Assembly (NCBI GenBank): GCA_965222765.1
Contig: CBDCVG010000059.1
Span: 124,001-188,000, forward strand
DNA from: Caldora sp965222765
GTDB taxonomy: Bacteria > Cyanobacteriota > Cyanobacteriia > Cyanobacteriales > Coleofasciculaceae
Direction of reading: 5' to 3'
DNA: 64,000 nt
The notes beneath the pieces are model-generated. The model saw nothing but the letters and a program-made list of their open reading frames with translations. It did no database searches and was not told where the DNA came from. Below, piece by piece: positions 35,632 through 45,438 of the stretch (within the stretch, counting starts at the first letter, position 1; each line of letters begins with the position of its first letter). A program made the position numbers and the translations under genes.

Positions 35632-35985
35632 CTATTCCATATCTAGCCTCAGGCTGGGAAGAAACTTCTGGAGATTTTTTAAAGACTTGCCCTGCCAAGG
35701 CATGTCATTGGAGCCTAAAATTACTAACTGAATGTCCTTTTTTTTGCGCAAGCCCAGCACAAATTTAGACAACATACTAATGCCCGAACTATTGAGAAAT
35801 GCCAATCCTTTGAGGTCAATTGTTATCTCCTCAGGAGAGCCATCAGTAATTTCACTGAGTAGCTCATTAATAGGGGCGTATTCTTTCGGACCTCCCAACG
35901 CTAACTCCCCTTGAAAACTGACCGAGACTGAATCCGCATCATACCGAACGACGTAGTCTTCACCTTTGATTTCCTGAGTACTCAT
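35632..35985 (-). CDS. STAS-like regulator resembling Synechocystis slr1659
   Basis: A 117-residue protein: EGEDYVVRYDADSVSVSF-like start, EEITIDLKGLAFLNSSGISM with Ser-Ser at the STAS phospho-site, and a typical PWQGKSLKNLQKFLPSL end. This matches my memory of the slr1659-type regulator family. Its neighbour upstream (36139-36729) fits the partner slr1658-like protein, giving a second partner-switching pair beside the stressosome genes. Confidence 0.85.
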   Translation of the reverse strand: MSTQEIKGEDYVVRYDADSVSVSFQGELALGGPKEYAPINELLSEITDGSPEEITIDLKGLAFLNSSGISMLSKFVLGLRKKKDIQLVILGSNDMPWQGKSLKNLQKFLPSLRLDME

Positions 35986-36138
35986 GGGGCTGAACTTCCT
36001 TTTGCATGGTTTGACTGGGATTAATCGGAACTACTTGACTGATTAGGATCTGTAATCCATCTACAGCAAGAGTTTTATTGTTATATATTACATGATTCAT
36101 ATCATTTGATACTTTGTTACCATTCAAATGAACTAAAT

Positions 36139-36729
36139 TTAGACACTCACCTGAGCCATGGTAGTCACTACGATAATTTCTGGCGCTGACTTGAGTGCCT
36201 CAAACTTCCAGCCTAGTCTAGCTTGGTAATCATTGATCATGGTTAGAAAACCCAAACCAGACATTTGAGCATTTTCGTCCTCAACACTGGCTTCAACTTG
36301 CTGTATATAAAACTCCTCTGGATCACAAGCTAACAGAGTTTGGATAAACACTTGAAACTTCTGGGCACTGTTTCGATCAATGCTATTCTTGGTGAACATA
36401 GCCACAATCAGATCCGCAGCATCTAAAAAATGAACACCAAGTTTGACCTTGCTGCTAGAGGTTTCTAGATTAAATTTCATCGCATTTTCCAACAGCTCAT
36501 TGGCGATATAACTGACTGCTCCTTTTATTTCTTTAATTCGCTTTTCTTCCTCAGGATTATCTTTATCTAAAGGCAAAAAATTCCCAATATAGTCAGCCAT
36601 AAAATGAGCTGAAAGTCGTTGATTTCGCCATCGCTTCTTGATCCGCTCAGACGTAGGTGTAAAACTGAGTTCTAAGGAATCATGATTGGGGGGAAATGCT
36701 TGAATAAAGTCGCCAAAAGTCTGATTCAT
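36139..36729 (-). CDS. slr1658-like / SiaB-type (DUF6272) regulator
   Basis: A 196-residue protein. The segment GAVSYIANELLENAMKFNLE resembles the N box of GHKL ATPases, but no clear glycine-rich lid is seen. DUF6272 members include SiaB, a kinase acting on a STAS-like partner in the SiaABCD pathway. The gene is 153 bases upstream of the slr1659-like STAS gene and probably phosphorylates it. Family assignment is from pattern memory, not search. Confidence 0.75.
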   Translation of the reverse strand: MNQTFGDFIQAFPPNHDSLELSFTPTSERIKKRWRNQRLSAHFMADYIGNFLPLDKDNPEEEKRIKEIKGAVSYIANELLENAMKFNLETSSSKVKLGVHFLDAADLIVAMFTKNSIDRNSAQKFQVFIQTLLACDPEEFYIQQVEASVEDENAQMSGLGFLTMINDYQARLGWKFEALKSAPEIIVVTTMAQVSV

Positions 36730-36894
36730 AGGATATTATCCCCGATTTAGTATGACAGTTGAGGGTGCCGAATATCGGATAGACAATCGCAGTGGGATAA
36801 TCTCAAATCGAAAAAAACTGTAGGAGTACAGCAATGTTGTACTCCTACAATTAAACCTGGATTAGTGATTTGGGAAGTGCTCAAAGCACTAACC

Positions 36895-38917
36895 TTATCC
36901 CAACAATGCCTTAGCTTTAGCTAGCACATTATCCACTGTGTAGCCAAACTTCTCCATCGCAACACCACCAGGAGCAGAAGCACCAAAATGATCAATACTG
37001 ATTATGTCACCTTCAGAACCCAGGTAACGATGCCAACCAAAGCTTGAGGCAGCTTCTACTGCTAACCGTTTGGTAACTGTCTTAGGTAATACAGATTCCC
37101 GATAGGATTCATCCTGCTCATCAAAAAGTTCCCAGCTAGGCATTGAGACAACCCGAACCTTCTTCCCTTCAGCAGTCAATTTTTCTGCTGCTTGGACACA
37201 AAGTGATACTTCAGAGCCGGTACCAATCAAAATAATCTCGGGAGTACCATCACTATCAGAAAGGATATAAGCTCCCTTAGTTACTGCTTCAATTGAACTA
37301 CCATCCAAGTTAGGCAAACCTTGTCGTGTTAGTGCCAAAAGAGTTGGACGCTTGCGGTTTTCAATCGCCACTTTATAAGCACCAGAGGTTTCATTACCAT
37401 CAGCAGGACGAATCACCACTAAGTTAGGGATTGCCCGGAGGGAAGGAATGGTTTCAATTGGTTGGTGAGTAGGACCATCTTCTCCAAGAGCAACTGAGTC
37501 GTGAGTCATAATGTAGATGACACCAGCCTCAGAAAGAGCTGAGAGACGAATTGCTGCTCGCATGTAGTCAGCAAAAACCAAGAAAGTGGCACAGTAGCTA
37601 ATTAGACCGGAATTATGCAAGGCAATGCCATTGGAAATAGCTCCCATGCCATGCTCTCGTACTCCGAAGCGGAGGTTTCGGTTTTCGTATTGTCCTTTTT
37701 GGAAGTCCCCAGAGACTTTCAATAAGGTAAGGTTGGAGGGAGCCAAGTCAGCAGAACCACCAATTAGTTCTGGTAAAACTGGAGCCAGAGCATTGAGAGT
37801 TGTCTCTGAATGCTTGCGAGTAGCGACTCCTTTGTCAGCAGGGGTATATGTAGGCAGAACTTTCTCCCATCCTTCCGGTAAAGTACCACTGGTAGTCCGC
37901 TCAAATTCGGCTGCTTCTTGGGGATACTTAGTTTTATATTGAGCTAAAGTATTATTCCATTCGGCTTCATAGTTTGCACCCCGCTCAACTGCCTTACGGA
38001 AGTGATTGAGAGCATCCTCTGGTACTACGAAAGGTTCATATTCCCAACCCAACTCTTTACCGAGTAGCTGCCACTTCTTCACCACCGAGAGCAGCACCAT
38101 GAACACCGTGAGTATCTCTTTTATTGGGAGAGCCGTAGCCAATGATAGTGCGGACTTTGATCATCGAGGGTTTGTCCGTAACCTTCTTGGCTTCTTCGAT
38201 CGCAGCATGAACTGCTTGGAGCTTCGTGTCTTCGTCGAGATTAGGATTATCTACAGTAATAACATGCCAGCCATAGGCTTCAAAAGCGCTTGCCCACATC
38301 TTCGGTGAAAGCAAGCTCAGTGTGACCATCAATGGAGATATGGTTATCATCATACAGAGCAATTAACTTACCCAAGCCCAAGTGACCTGCTAGGGAGCAA
38401 GCTTCCCCAGAGACACCTTCCATATTGCAACCATCACCTAGAATGACATAGGTGTAGTGATCCACAAGTGTGCAGTCTGGCTTATTGTATTTGGCAGCTA
38501 GGTGCGCTTCTGCCATGGCTAGCCCAACACCGTTGGCAATTCCTTGTCCCAAGGGACCGGTGGTAACTTCTACCCCTTTAGTCTCGAAGTTTTCCGGGGT
38601 GTCCCGGGGTCTTGGAACCCCATTGCCGGAATTGCTTCAGGTCTTCAATGGTTACATCATCGTAGCCTGTCAAGTGGAGCAAAGCATACTGTAACATACA
38701 GCCATGACCTGCTGACAAGACAAAGCGATCGCGGTTGAACCAACTAGGATTTTTCGGGTTGAACCGCATGAAGCGATCCCAAAGCACAAATGCCATCGGA
38801 GCTGCCCCCATTGGCAGACCCTGGATGACCAGACTTTGCCTTTTCTACAGCGTCAATTGCTAGAAAGCGGATTGAGTTAATGCAAAGTTCTTCGAGAGAT
38901 TGGGTTGCAACGGCCAT
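36895..38917 (-). pseudogene. tkt: Transketolase gene disrupted by four single-base frameshifts
   Basis: The start (38917) gives MAVATQSLEELCINSIRFLA. The following motifs are all present but spread over three frames: GLPMGAAPMAFVLWD, GPLGQGIANGVGLAMAE, the thiamine-diphosphate motif GDGCNMEGVSGEA, and a clean last 400 residues. One extra base at 38819-38821, 38596-38599, 38282-38285 and 38060-38061 each breaks the frame. Transketolase is essential to the Calvin cycle and pentose phosphate pathway. Either these are sequence errors or another copy exists. acpP and fabF follow the usual cyanobacterial order upstream. Confidence 0.9.
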
Positions 38918-39294
38918 AATTTCTATTGAATGACTCTGGTGAACTAAGGTTTAAAGCTAGATTTTGTTTGAATTAGAACTCGATGGCTCTCGGTCGCCCA
39001 AAGGTTATATACACATCATCCCATTACCGGGATCGATGGGCAAGATTGAGGATTGGGAGTTGAAAAAGTATGAATAATGAAAGGTATAAGAAATGATGAA
39101 GGGTTGAGAATTGTTGTTTGTCCTTTGTCCTTTGTTGTTTGGGAATCGGTAATCGGGAATTGGGAATTGCTCTCCCTCTCTTCCTCATCTCCGTGTCTCC
39201 CTTGTCTCTCTATCTCCCCCAGCTTCCTCCGCTCCCATGGCTCTGAAGCAGAGGGGCTTCAGAGCCATGGGATATTTTTGTCTTTGGAAGTTCC
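38918..39294. other. Intergenic region with a long hairpin
   Basis: No gene is seen between fabF and transketolase. A 16-bp perfect inverted repeat (CCCATGGCTCTGAAGC at 39234-39249, GCTTCAGAGCCATGGG at 39256-39271) lies 23 bases beyond the fabF stop and may end the fabF transcript. Low-complexity CTCC and TTTGTCC strings fill part of the rest. Confidence 0.6.
39234..39271 (-). terminator. Candidate terminator hairpin after fabF
   Basis: A 16-bp perfect stem with a 6-base loop. On the minus strand it is not followed by a T-run, so it may be a Rho-independent-like stop or a transcript-stabilising hairpin. In the other direction it is followed by ATATTTTTG. Confidence 0.45.
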
Positions 39295-40548
39295 TTATTG
39301 CCTGTATTTCCTGAATACTAGGGTTACATTGTGACCACCAAATCCAAAAGAATTTGATAGAGCCACTTCTACTGTCTGCTGACGACTCTGGTTTGGTACG
39401 TAATCGAGGTCACAATCTGGGTCTGGGTTTTGTAAGTTAATCGTCGGAGGAATTTTATCATTGGCCACTGCCATAACTGTGGCCACAGCTTCAATACCTC
39501 CTGAGCCACCCAACAGATGACCTGTCATTGATTTGGTGGAACTAACTGCCAGTTTGTAAGCCTGTTTACCTAGAGCTTTTTTAATGGCAGTGGTTTCAGT
39601 AGAATCGTTGGCTGGAGTACTAGTACCGTGGGCATTAATATAGCTCACCTGCTCGCTGTTCAAACCGGCATCCTTCATTGCCAGCTGGATAGCTCTGGTT
39701 GCACCTTCTCCCTTTGGTACTGGCTTTGTCATGTGATAGGCATCACAGGTCATGCCGTAGCCCACTATTTCAGCATAAATCCGGGCTCCACGAGTGAGAG
39801 CGTGTTCTAGTTCTTCGATTAGGAGAATACCAGAGCCTTCCCCCATAACAAAGCCATCGCGATCGCGATCAAAGGGACGACAAGCTGTCTCAGGGCTCTC
39901 ATTGCGAGTGGACAAAGCTCGTGCCGCCGCAAAACCAGCAACACCCAAAGGAGTAATCGCAGCTTCAGTTCCACCACAAATCATTGCTTGGGCATAGCCC
40001 CGCTGTACCAAGCGAAAGGCATCCCCTATCGCATGAGAACCAGCAGCACAGGCAGTTACGGTACAACTATTAGGTCCCTTGGCACCAGTATGAATTGCCG
40101 TTTGACCTGCGGCCATGTTGGCAATCATCATCGGAATCATAAACGGGCTACACTTAGACGGTCCTCTTGTCAAGTAGATTGCTTGCTGGTCTTCTAAGAC
40201 CTTAAGACCACCGATCCCCGTACCAATCATTACACCTACCTGTTCGGCGTTCAGTTCATTGATCACAAACTCCCCATCAGCAAAAGCCTGTTTGCTCGCA
40301 GAAACCCCAAATTGGGCAAAGCGATCCATACGCTTTGCCTCCTTACGTGTCATATACTCATGGGGGTCGTAGCCTTTTACCTCACCGGCAATGCAACAAT
40401 CGTGCTGGGAAGCGTCAAATAAAGTAATTTCCCCAATCCCATTGCGTCCACTCAACAACCCTTCCCAATAGTCACCCAGGGTATTTCCTAGCGGTGTAAT
40501 CGCGCCGAGACCTGTAACAACGACGCGCTTGTGTTCAAAGTTAGTCAT
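39295..40548 (-). CDS. fabF: Beta-ketoacyl-ACP synthase II
   Basis: A 417-residue condensing enzyme. The catalytic Cys is in SCTVTACAAGSHAIGDAF, the two histidines in YINAHGTSTPANDSTE and SMTGHLLGGSGGIEAV, and the C-terminus has SNSFGFGGHNVTLVF. It elongates acyl-ACP in fatty acid synthesis. The start at 40548 gives the usual MTNFEHKRVVVTGLG; the upstream extension from 40590 is not family-like. It lies 61 bases after acpP, its partner. Confidence 0.95.
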   Translation of the reverse strand: MTNFEHKRVVVTGLGAITPLGNTLGDYWEGLLSGRNGIGEITLFDASQHDCCIAGEVKGYDPHEYMTRKEAKRMDRFAQFGVSASKQAFADGEFVINELNAEQVGVMIGTGIGGLKVLEDQQAIYLTRGPSKCSPFMIPMMIANMAAGQTAIHTGAKGPNSCTVTACAAGSHAIGDAFRLVQRGYAQAMICGGTEAAITPLGVAGFAAARALSTRNESPETACRPFDRDRDGFVMGEGSGILLIEELEHALTRGARIYAEIVGYGMTCDAYHMTKPVPKGEGATRAIQLAMKDAGLNSEQVSYINAHGTSTPANDSTETTAIKKALGKQAYKLAVSSTKSMTGHLLGGSGGIEAVATVMAVANDKIPPTINLQNPDPDCDLDYVPNQSRQQTVEVALSNSFGFGGHNVTLVFRKYRQ

Positions 40549-40609
40549 GATGCCTAGTAAAACAGGGCTTACACACCCATAATGCTCCAACTACTGATGA
40601 AATAGCTCG

Positions 40610-40858
40610 TTAAGCAGGAGCTTCTAATTTTTGCGAAATGTGCTCTACAGCAGCTCCGACAGTAGTAATTTGTTCAGCTGCTTCGTCAGGAATTTCGATA
40701 TCGAACTCTTCTTCTAGAGCCATTACCAGTTCGACTGTATCTAGGGAGTCTGCCTGTAGATCACTAGAAAAGTTGGCTTCAGGCGTTATCTTTTCGTCTT
40801 CAACATCCAGTTGATCTGCAACTATTTTCTTCACTTTATCGAAGATCTCTTGGTTCAT
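40610..40858 (-). CDS. acpP: Acyl carrier protein
   Basis: An 82-residue acyl carrier protein. The phosphopantetheine Ser is in LQADSLDTVELVMALEEEF. The start at 40858 gives MNQEIFDKVKKIVADQLDV, the normal N-terminus; the frame extends eight codons further with no support. It carries the growing fatty acid and is the first gene of acpP-fabF. Confidence 0.96.
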   Translation of the reverse strand: MNQEIFDKVKKIVADQLDVEDEKITPEANFSSDLQADSLDTVELVMALEEEFDIEIPDEAAEQITTVGAAVEHISQKLEAPA

Positions 40859-40953
40859 AAAACTATTCCTCAACCTGATCACTAAAACTTGGTCAGCAGT
40901 TTTACCTGGCTGGCTCTAAGCACTTTCCATATTATCCGAAAGAGGGAGCATTG

Positions 40954-40994
40954 AGAATTTAGAATTTAGAATTTAGAATTTAGAATTTAGAATC
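40954..40994. repeat. TTTAGAA heptamer tandem repeat
   Basis: Five to six copies of the 7-base unit AATTTAG lie between acpP and the cyclase. The same unit occurs as three to four copies at 46912-46937. It is the same kind of repeat as that at 35569. Confidence 0.85.
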
Positions 40995-41041
40995 AATCCA
41001 CACCTGTGAGTCTCTCTGAAACAGAACTGTATGGAATGTCA

Positions 41042-43051
41042 TCATTTCTTCGCAATCCCCAAATACTGGTGAAGACTTGTCTGCACTTGTTGATAGAGAG
41101 TTGGATCTTCCCCTTTTAGTCCAATCAAGCTATAAAGCTTCACCAAATTTTCTTGTCGCCCTTTGAGCTGATACTCGCCCATTGGCACAACTTCAACCTC
41201 ATCCTGCACGAGTTGGTAGAGGGACTCGGTTATCAGAATATCAGTCCCCAGTTTCCCTGTAAGTCCCTCAACTCGACTAGCAACATTGACCGCATCTCCG
41301 ATTACTGCATATTCCCGCCGGCGATAGGAGCCAATATCCCCAGCGATTAATTCCCCAAAGTTGATGCCAATACCGTTAAAGAATAGTTCTTGACCTTGTT
41401 CTTGCCATTGTGCTTGCAATTCTACCAATGCCTGCCGCATACCGAGAGCAGCTCGAATCGCTCGAATCGCATCATTTTTTTCTCCGTGGGAAATGGGAGA
41501 GCCAAATTCCGCCATCACTGCATCACCGATAAACTTATCCAAAGTGCCTCCCTCTGTCAAAATTGCTTCTACCATGGCATTGAGGTAGGTGTTGAGTTGC
41601 TCTACCAATTGCTCAGGCTCTAGCTTCAGAGACAGAGTAGTAAAACCCCGAATATCGGAAAATAGAATAGTTGCTCTAAGTTTGCGCCCTTTGAGCAGTG
41701 CTTGAAAATCATCGGCATGTTGTGTGAGAATTTCGTTGACAATCGGGGCTGCAACGTAACGCCCTAGGGTGCGGTAAAGGCGTAATCTCTCTAACTGTTC
41801 TCTAATCGCTCCTGTTGCCAAGCAAGAAATTCCAGTTAAGGCGATCGCAACTATTGGTACAGCTGTAGGTAAAATTAGTCCACCGTAAGTAAAACTTATA
41901 TAACCAACTGCTCCCCAAGCAACTGCTATCCCTAAAGCTCCCAACAATTGTGCTACGGGTCTTTTGAGAAAATTACTGAGCAAGACTCCCGTGCCTGCTA
42001 CTCCCAAAAATACTAACAGTCCTCGTAGTAATTTATTAGGTAAGGCTTGAGCGATCGCACGTCCTTCCATTAAAGTTGCGATCGCATTGGCATGGAGTTC
42101 AATTCCTGGCAGAGTATCTGAAAAGGGGGTGCGCTTTAAGTCCTGTAAAGAATCTGCTGTTGCTCCAATTAACACCATTTTGTCCTTAAAAGTCTGGTCT
42201 CTCAGATGAACTTCCCAGTTAGTAGGATCAAGGACGTGCCAAAATGATACTTGCTGAAAAGTGCAGGGAGGGCCATAGAAAAAAATATCCCTCCCTGGGG
42301 ATGACTGTGAATTGATTTTTGCGGCTTTTAATGTAGCTTCAGCAAAGGAGGGTATTTCCTGTTGTGCTAATCCTAGAGGGCGAAGTACCTGCTGATCATA
42401 GTCATTAGCTAACTCATAGATTCTCCCATCCAAGTCGATGGGGAAATTCACTAAACCCAAAGTTTTGGGATCAGCTTGAAAAATCGGATTCGGAGAAATT
42501 AGCTGAGCTTGTTGAACTTCTTCGGTACCAAAAGATTCAAAGCTAGTGGCAAGAATTATTTGCTCCCGATAGCGTTGTAGCAGCTGTTGCAGCTGCTGAT
42601 CATCTTCTGCTCCATAGCTGCTAGGCAGATCTAAAATTACATCCACTGAAACGGATTTTGCACCAGCAGTAAGTAACTTTTCAATTACCTCAGCATAAGC
42701 AGTACGCTGCCAAGGCCAAGCTTGAATCGGTTCTAGTTCGGGATAACGCTCTGGGTCAGCTTGATAGAATTCTCCCTGAGCGAGGGAGTCTTGATCAATT
42801 TCTAGGATAACGATATCCTCAGGAGGTGCAATCTGACCCCGTAACCTAAAAAATAAGACCTGAGCCTGACGTTCCATTCGTTGCACTATACCCAGGTTAA
42901 CTCCAGTAGCGAACCCTCCTGAAATTGCCCAGAAGCCAATCAGCAGGTAACCTAGGTTAGTTAGATTAAGTGATCGCCAAAGGTTACGACCACCTTTGGG
43001 AAGATTAAATCTCGTTGTTGCTTGGCTTTTACGATCAGTATTGGATTCCAT
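41042..43051 (-). CDS. CHASE2 adenylate cyclase
   Basis: A 669-residue protein. An N-terminal membrane segment (~30-50) is followed by an extracytoplasmic CHASE2 domain (~60-330: EDIVILEIDQDSLAQGE, KSVSVDVILDLPS, KMVLIGATADSLQDL), then three membrane segments (~335-415). The class III catalytic domain has TILFSDIRGFTTLS, LDKFIGDAVMAEFG and EYAVIGDAVNVASRVEGLTG. Two metal aspartates, the Lys and Asp that select adenine, and the Asn and Arg of the transition state are present, so it should make cAMP. The CHASE2 ligand is unknown. Confidence 0.93.
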   Translation of the reverse strand: MESNTDRKSQATTRFNLPKGGRNLWRSLNLTNLGYLLIGFWAISGGFATGVNLGIVQRMERQAQVLFFRLRGQIAPPEDIVILEIDQDSLAQGEFYQADPERYPELEPIQAWPWQRTAYAEVIEKLLTAGAKSVSVDVILDLPSSYGAEDDQQLQQLLQRYREQIILATSFESFGTEEVQQAQLISPNPIFQADPKTLGLVNFPIDLDGRIYELANDYDQQVLRPLGLAQQEIPSFAEATLKAAKINSQSSPGRDIFFYGPPCTFQQVSFWHVLDPTNWEVHLRDQTFKDKMVLIGATADSLQDLKRTPFSDTLPGIELHANAIATLMEGRAIAQALPNKLLRGLLVFLGVAGTGVLLSNFLKRPVAQLLGALGIAVAWGAVGYISFTYGGLILPTAVPIVAIALTGISCLATGAIREQLERLRLYRTLGRYVAAPIVNEILTQHADDFQALLKGRKLRATILFSDIRGFTTLSLKLEPEQLVEQLNTYLNAMVEAILTEGGTLDKFIGDAVMAEFGSPISHGEKNDAIRAIRAALGMRQALVELQAQWQEQGQELFFNGIGINFGELIAGDIGSYRRREYAVIGDAVNVASRVEGLTGKLGTDILITESLYQLVQDEVEVVPMGEYQLKGRQENLVKLYSLIGLKGEDPTLYQQVQTSLHQYLGIAKK

Positions 43052-43399
43052 CAGTACCTGGTTGATTCCTTGCTTTCAGGTTAGCCTTTGCGACTGTTTC
43101 AAGTCTCAAGCCAGGAATCACAAGAAGCTTAAATTTAATCACCCGCCTGTGTTATACAGGCGGGTGATGGGTAAATATATAGCTATCGGTATAGAAGTTG
43201 GAGCTTTGCTAAGGAGTGTCAGCTCATTTGTCTTTGATTTAATTATGACCTGTTTTTAAGAGGGTGTAACTCCTGTTGGGTGAAGAGTTGATGAAGCCAA
43301 GGGTAAAGAATTGATGAAGCAGCATTAGCTCTAACGTAGGGCTTGGGAGAACGATAAGTAAATACAGAGATGCGGGGACGCGGGGACGCGGAGAATTGA
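43052..43399. other. Intergenic region with a 13-bp hairpin
   Basis: About 350 bases between the divergent cyclase and Uma2 genes. ATCACCCGCCTGT (43138-43150) and ACAGGCGGGTGAT (43156-43168) make a perfect stem with a 5-base loop, lying 87 bases upstream of the cyclase start. It might be an operator or a dispersed hairpin. Nothing else was recognised. Confidence 0.6.
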
Positions 43400-43537
43400 A
43401 TGCCCACCCAAAATTTCGTTCACCCCCTACAAGATACTACAAGGTATGCGATCGCTCCTGTTGATTATTCACCATCACCTCTAGTACAGCGAGCCGATAA
43501 AATAGAAAGTGCTACATTTGGCACAGAAACTGGTACT

Positions 43538-44455
43538 ATGGTTCAGCAACTTCAAGCAACCGCCGTTACTCCTGATTGGCTCTATCCTGAAAGCGATGGG
43601 TTACCTTTGTCTGACAATACTATTCAGTTTCGCCTAATTACCACCCTTCAGGGGGGCATTGATTCCCTATTCGCCGATGACCCTAATATTTTTGTCGCCG
43701 GAGATTTACTTTGGTATCCGGTAGAAGCTGTCGAAGGTGTAGCTGAAAGTCAAGCACCGGATGTGATGGTGGTCTTTGGTCGTCCTAAAGGAGATCGACG
43801 CTCCTACAAGCAATTTACTGAAGATAATATAGCACCATCTGTAGTCTTTGAAATCCTCTCCAAGAGTAACACCAGCAAAGAGATGGAGGCAAAATTTAAC
43901 TTCTATGAGCGTCATGGAGTAGAGGAATATTATCTGTATGATCCAGCAAAAAATGTACTAAAGGGGTGGTTAAAAAAGGACAAGCGGTTGATACCGATTG
44001 CCTTGATGGAAGGTTGGAGCAGTCCGAGGCTGGGTTGCCGATTCGAGACAGCGAAGGGCTCACTGGAACTGTATAGACCGGATGGGCAAAGGATGGAGAC
44101 CTATGTGGAAACTTCAAAACGTGCCGAACAAGAAGCTCAACGTGCCGAACAAGAAGCTCAACGTGCTCAACAAGAAGCTCAACGTGCTCAACAAGAAGCT
44201 CAACGTGCTCAACAAGAAGCTCAACGTGCTCAACAAGAAGCTCAACGTGCTCAACAAGAAGCTCAACGTGCTCAACAAGAAACTCAACGTGCTCAACAAG
44301 AAGCTCAACGTGCCGAACAAGAAGCTCAACGTGCCGAACAAGAAGCCAAAGCAAGGCGTGATGCAATTCCTCGACTTTTAGCGTTGGGGTTGAGTGTGGA
44401 GCAAGTGGCACAAGCCCTCAACCTATCAGTCGAGGAAGTTAATCAGAGCGACTAG
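43538..44455 (+). CDS. Uma2 family endonuclease-like protein with long QRAQQEA repeat tail (copy 1)
   Basis: A protein of 305 residues if started at 43538, where the family-like MVQQLQATAVTPDWLYPESD begins; the frame runs upstream to an ATG at 43400. The Uma2 core has FVAGDLLWYPVEG-like, APDVMVVFGRPKGDRRSYKQ, VVFEILSKSNTSKEM and YYLYDPAKNVLKGW. A charged region of 11 heptads (RAEQEAQ/RAQQEAQ) predicts a long coiled coil. The C-terminus is DAIPRLLALGLSVEQVAQAL, a helix-turn-helix-like tail. Paralog of the next gene. Confidence 0.9.
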   Translation: MVQQLQATAVTPDWLYPESDGLPLSDNTIQFRLITTLQGGIDSLFADDPNIFVAGDLLWYPVEAVEGVAESQAPDVMVVFGRPKGDRRSYKQFTEDNIAPSVVFEILSKSNTSKEMEAKFNFYERHGVEEYYLYDPAKNVLKGWLKKDKRLIPIALMEGWSSPRLGCRFETAKGSLELYRPDGQRMETYVETSKRAEQEAQRAEQEAQRAQQEAQRAQQEAQRAQQEAQRAQQEAQRAQQEAQRAQQETQRAQQEAQRAEQEAQRAEQEAKARRDAIPRLLALGLSVEQVAQALNLSVEEVNQSD

Positions 44456-44709
44456 TACCGCTGCGCGGAATTAAGAATTAAGAATTAATAATGCTTATAG
44501 AGTAAGCATTCTATCGATTTCTCTCCTGGTGGGTTATTTCCTCCGCGCTGCACTAGATCGCAGTGCATTAGGTAGGTTGGGTTAGCTTTCTTCGTAACCC
44601 AACACAAATGATCTTGTAGGTTGGGTTTCTTTGCCTCAACCCAACCTACAAGATTATTGAGCGAATTGATAAAATAGAAAGTGCTACATTTGGCACAGAA
44701 ACTGGTACT

Positions 44710-45438
44710 ATGGTTCAGCAACTTCAAGCAACCGCCGTTACTCCTGATTGGCTCTATCCTGAAAGCGATGGATTACCTTTGTCTGACAATACTATTCAGT
44801 TTCGCCTAATTACCACCCTTCAGGGGGGCATTGATTCCCTATTCGCCGATGACCCTAATATTTTTGTCGCCGGAGATTTACTTTGGTATCCGGTAGAAGC
44901 TGTCGAAGGTGTAGCTGAAAGTCAAGCACCGGATGTGATGGTGGTCTTTGGTCGTCCTAAAGGAGATCGACGTTCCTACAAGCAATTCACTGAAGATAAT
45001 ATAGCACCATCTGTAGTTTTTGAAATCCTCTCCAAGAGTAACACCAGCAAAGAGATGGAGGCAAAATTTAATTTCTATGAGCGTCATGGAGTAGAGGAAT
45101 ATTATCTGTATGATCCAGCAAAAAATGTACTAAAGGGGTGGTTAAAAAAGGACAATCGGTTGATACCGATTGCCTTGATGGAAGGTTGGAGCAGTCCGAG
45201 GCTGGGTTGCCGATTCGAGACTGCGAAGGGCTCACTGGAACTGTATAGACCGGATGGGCAACGGATGGAGACCTATGTGGAAACTTCAAAACGTGCTCAA
45301 CAAGAAACTCAACGTGCCGAACAAGAAGCCAAAGCAAGGCGTGATGCAATTCCTCGACTCTTAGCGTTGGGGTTGAGTGTGGAGCAAGTGGCACAAGCCC
45401 TCAACCTGTCAGTCGAGGAAGTTAATCAGAGCGACTAG
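44710..45438 (+). CDS. Uma2 family endonuclease-like protein (copy 2)
   Basis: A 242-residue duplicate of the preceding gene, almost identical in the core, but with only two heptads (RAQQETQRAEQEAK) between the core and the DAIPRLLALGLSVEQVAQAL end. Codons before the ATG (RIDKIESATFGTETGT) stay open and match the first copy, but a stop at 44617 closes the frame further upstream. It therefore probably begins at 44710. Confidence 0.9.
   Translation: MVQQLQATAVTPDWLYPESDGLPLSDNTIQFRLITTLQGGIDSLFADDPNIFVAGDLLWYPVEAVEGVAESQAPDVMVVFGRPKGDRRSYKQFTEDNIAPSVVFEILSKSNTSKEMEAKFNFYERHGVEEYYLYDPAKNVLKGWLKKDNRLIPIALMEGWSSPRLGCRFETAKGSLELYRPDGQRMETYVETSKRAQQETQRAEQEAKARRDAIPRLLALGLSVEQVAQALNLSVEEVNQSD

Noticed and set aside
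37625..37942. 105-codon plus-strand frame opposite transketolase
   Set aside because: Shadow of the conserved C-terminal half of transketolase.
43896..44411. 171-codon minus-strand frame of VEHVELL repeats, with similar plus- and minus-strand frames at 44082-44381 and 44114-44341
   Set aside because: They are shadow frames of the 21-bp repeat in the Uma2 gene; every frame of such a repeat stays open.
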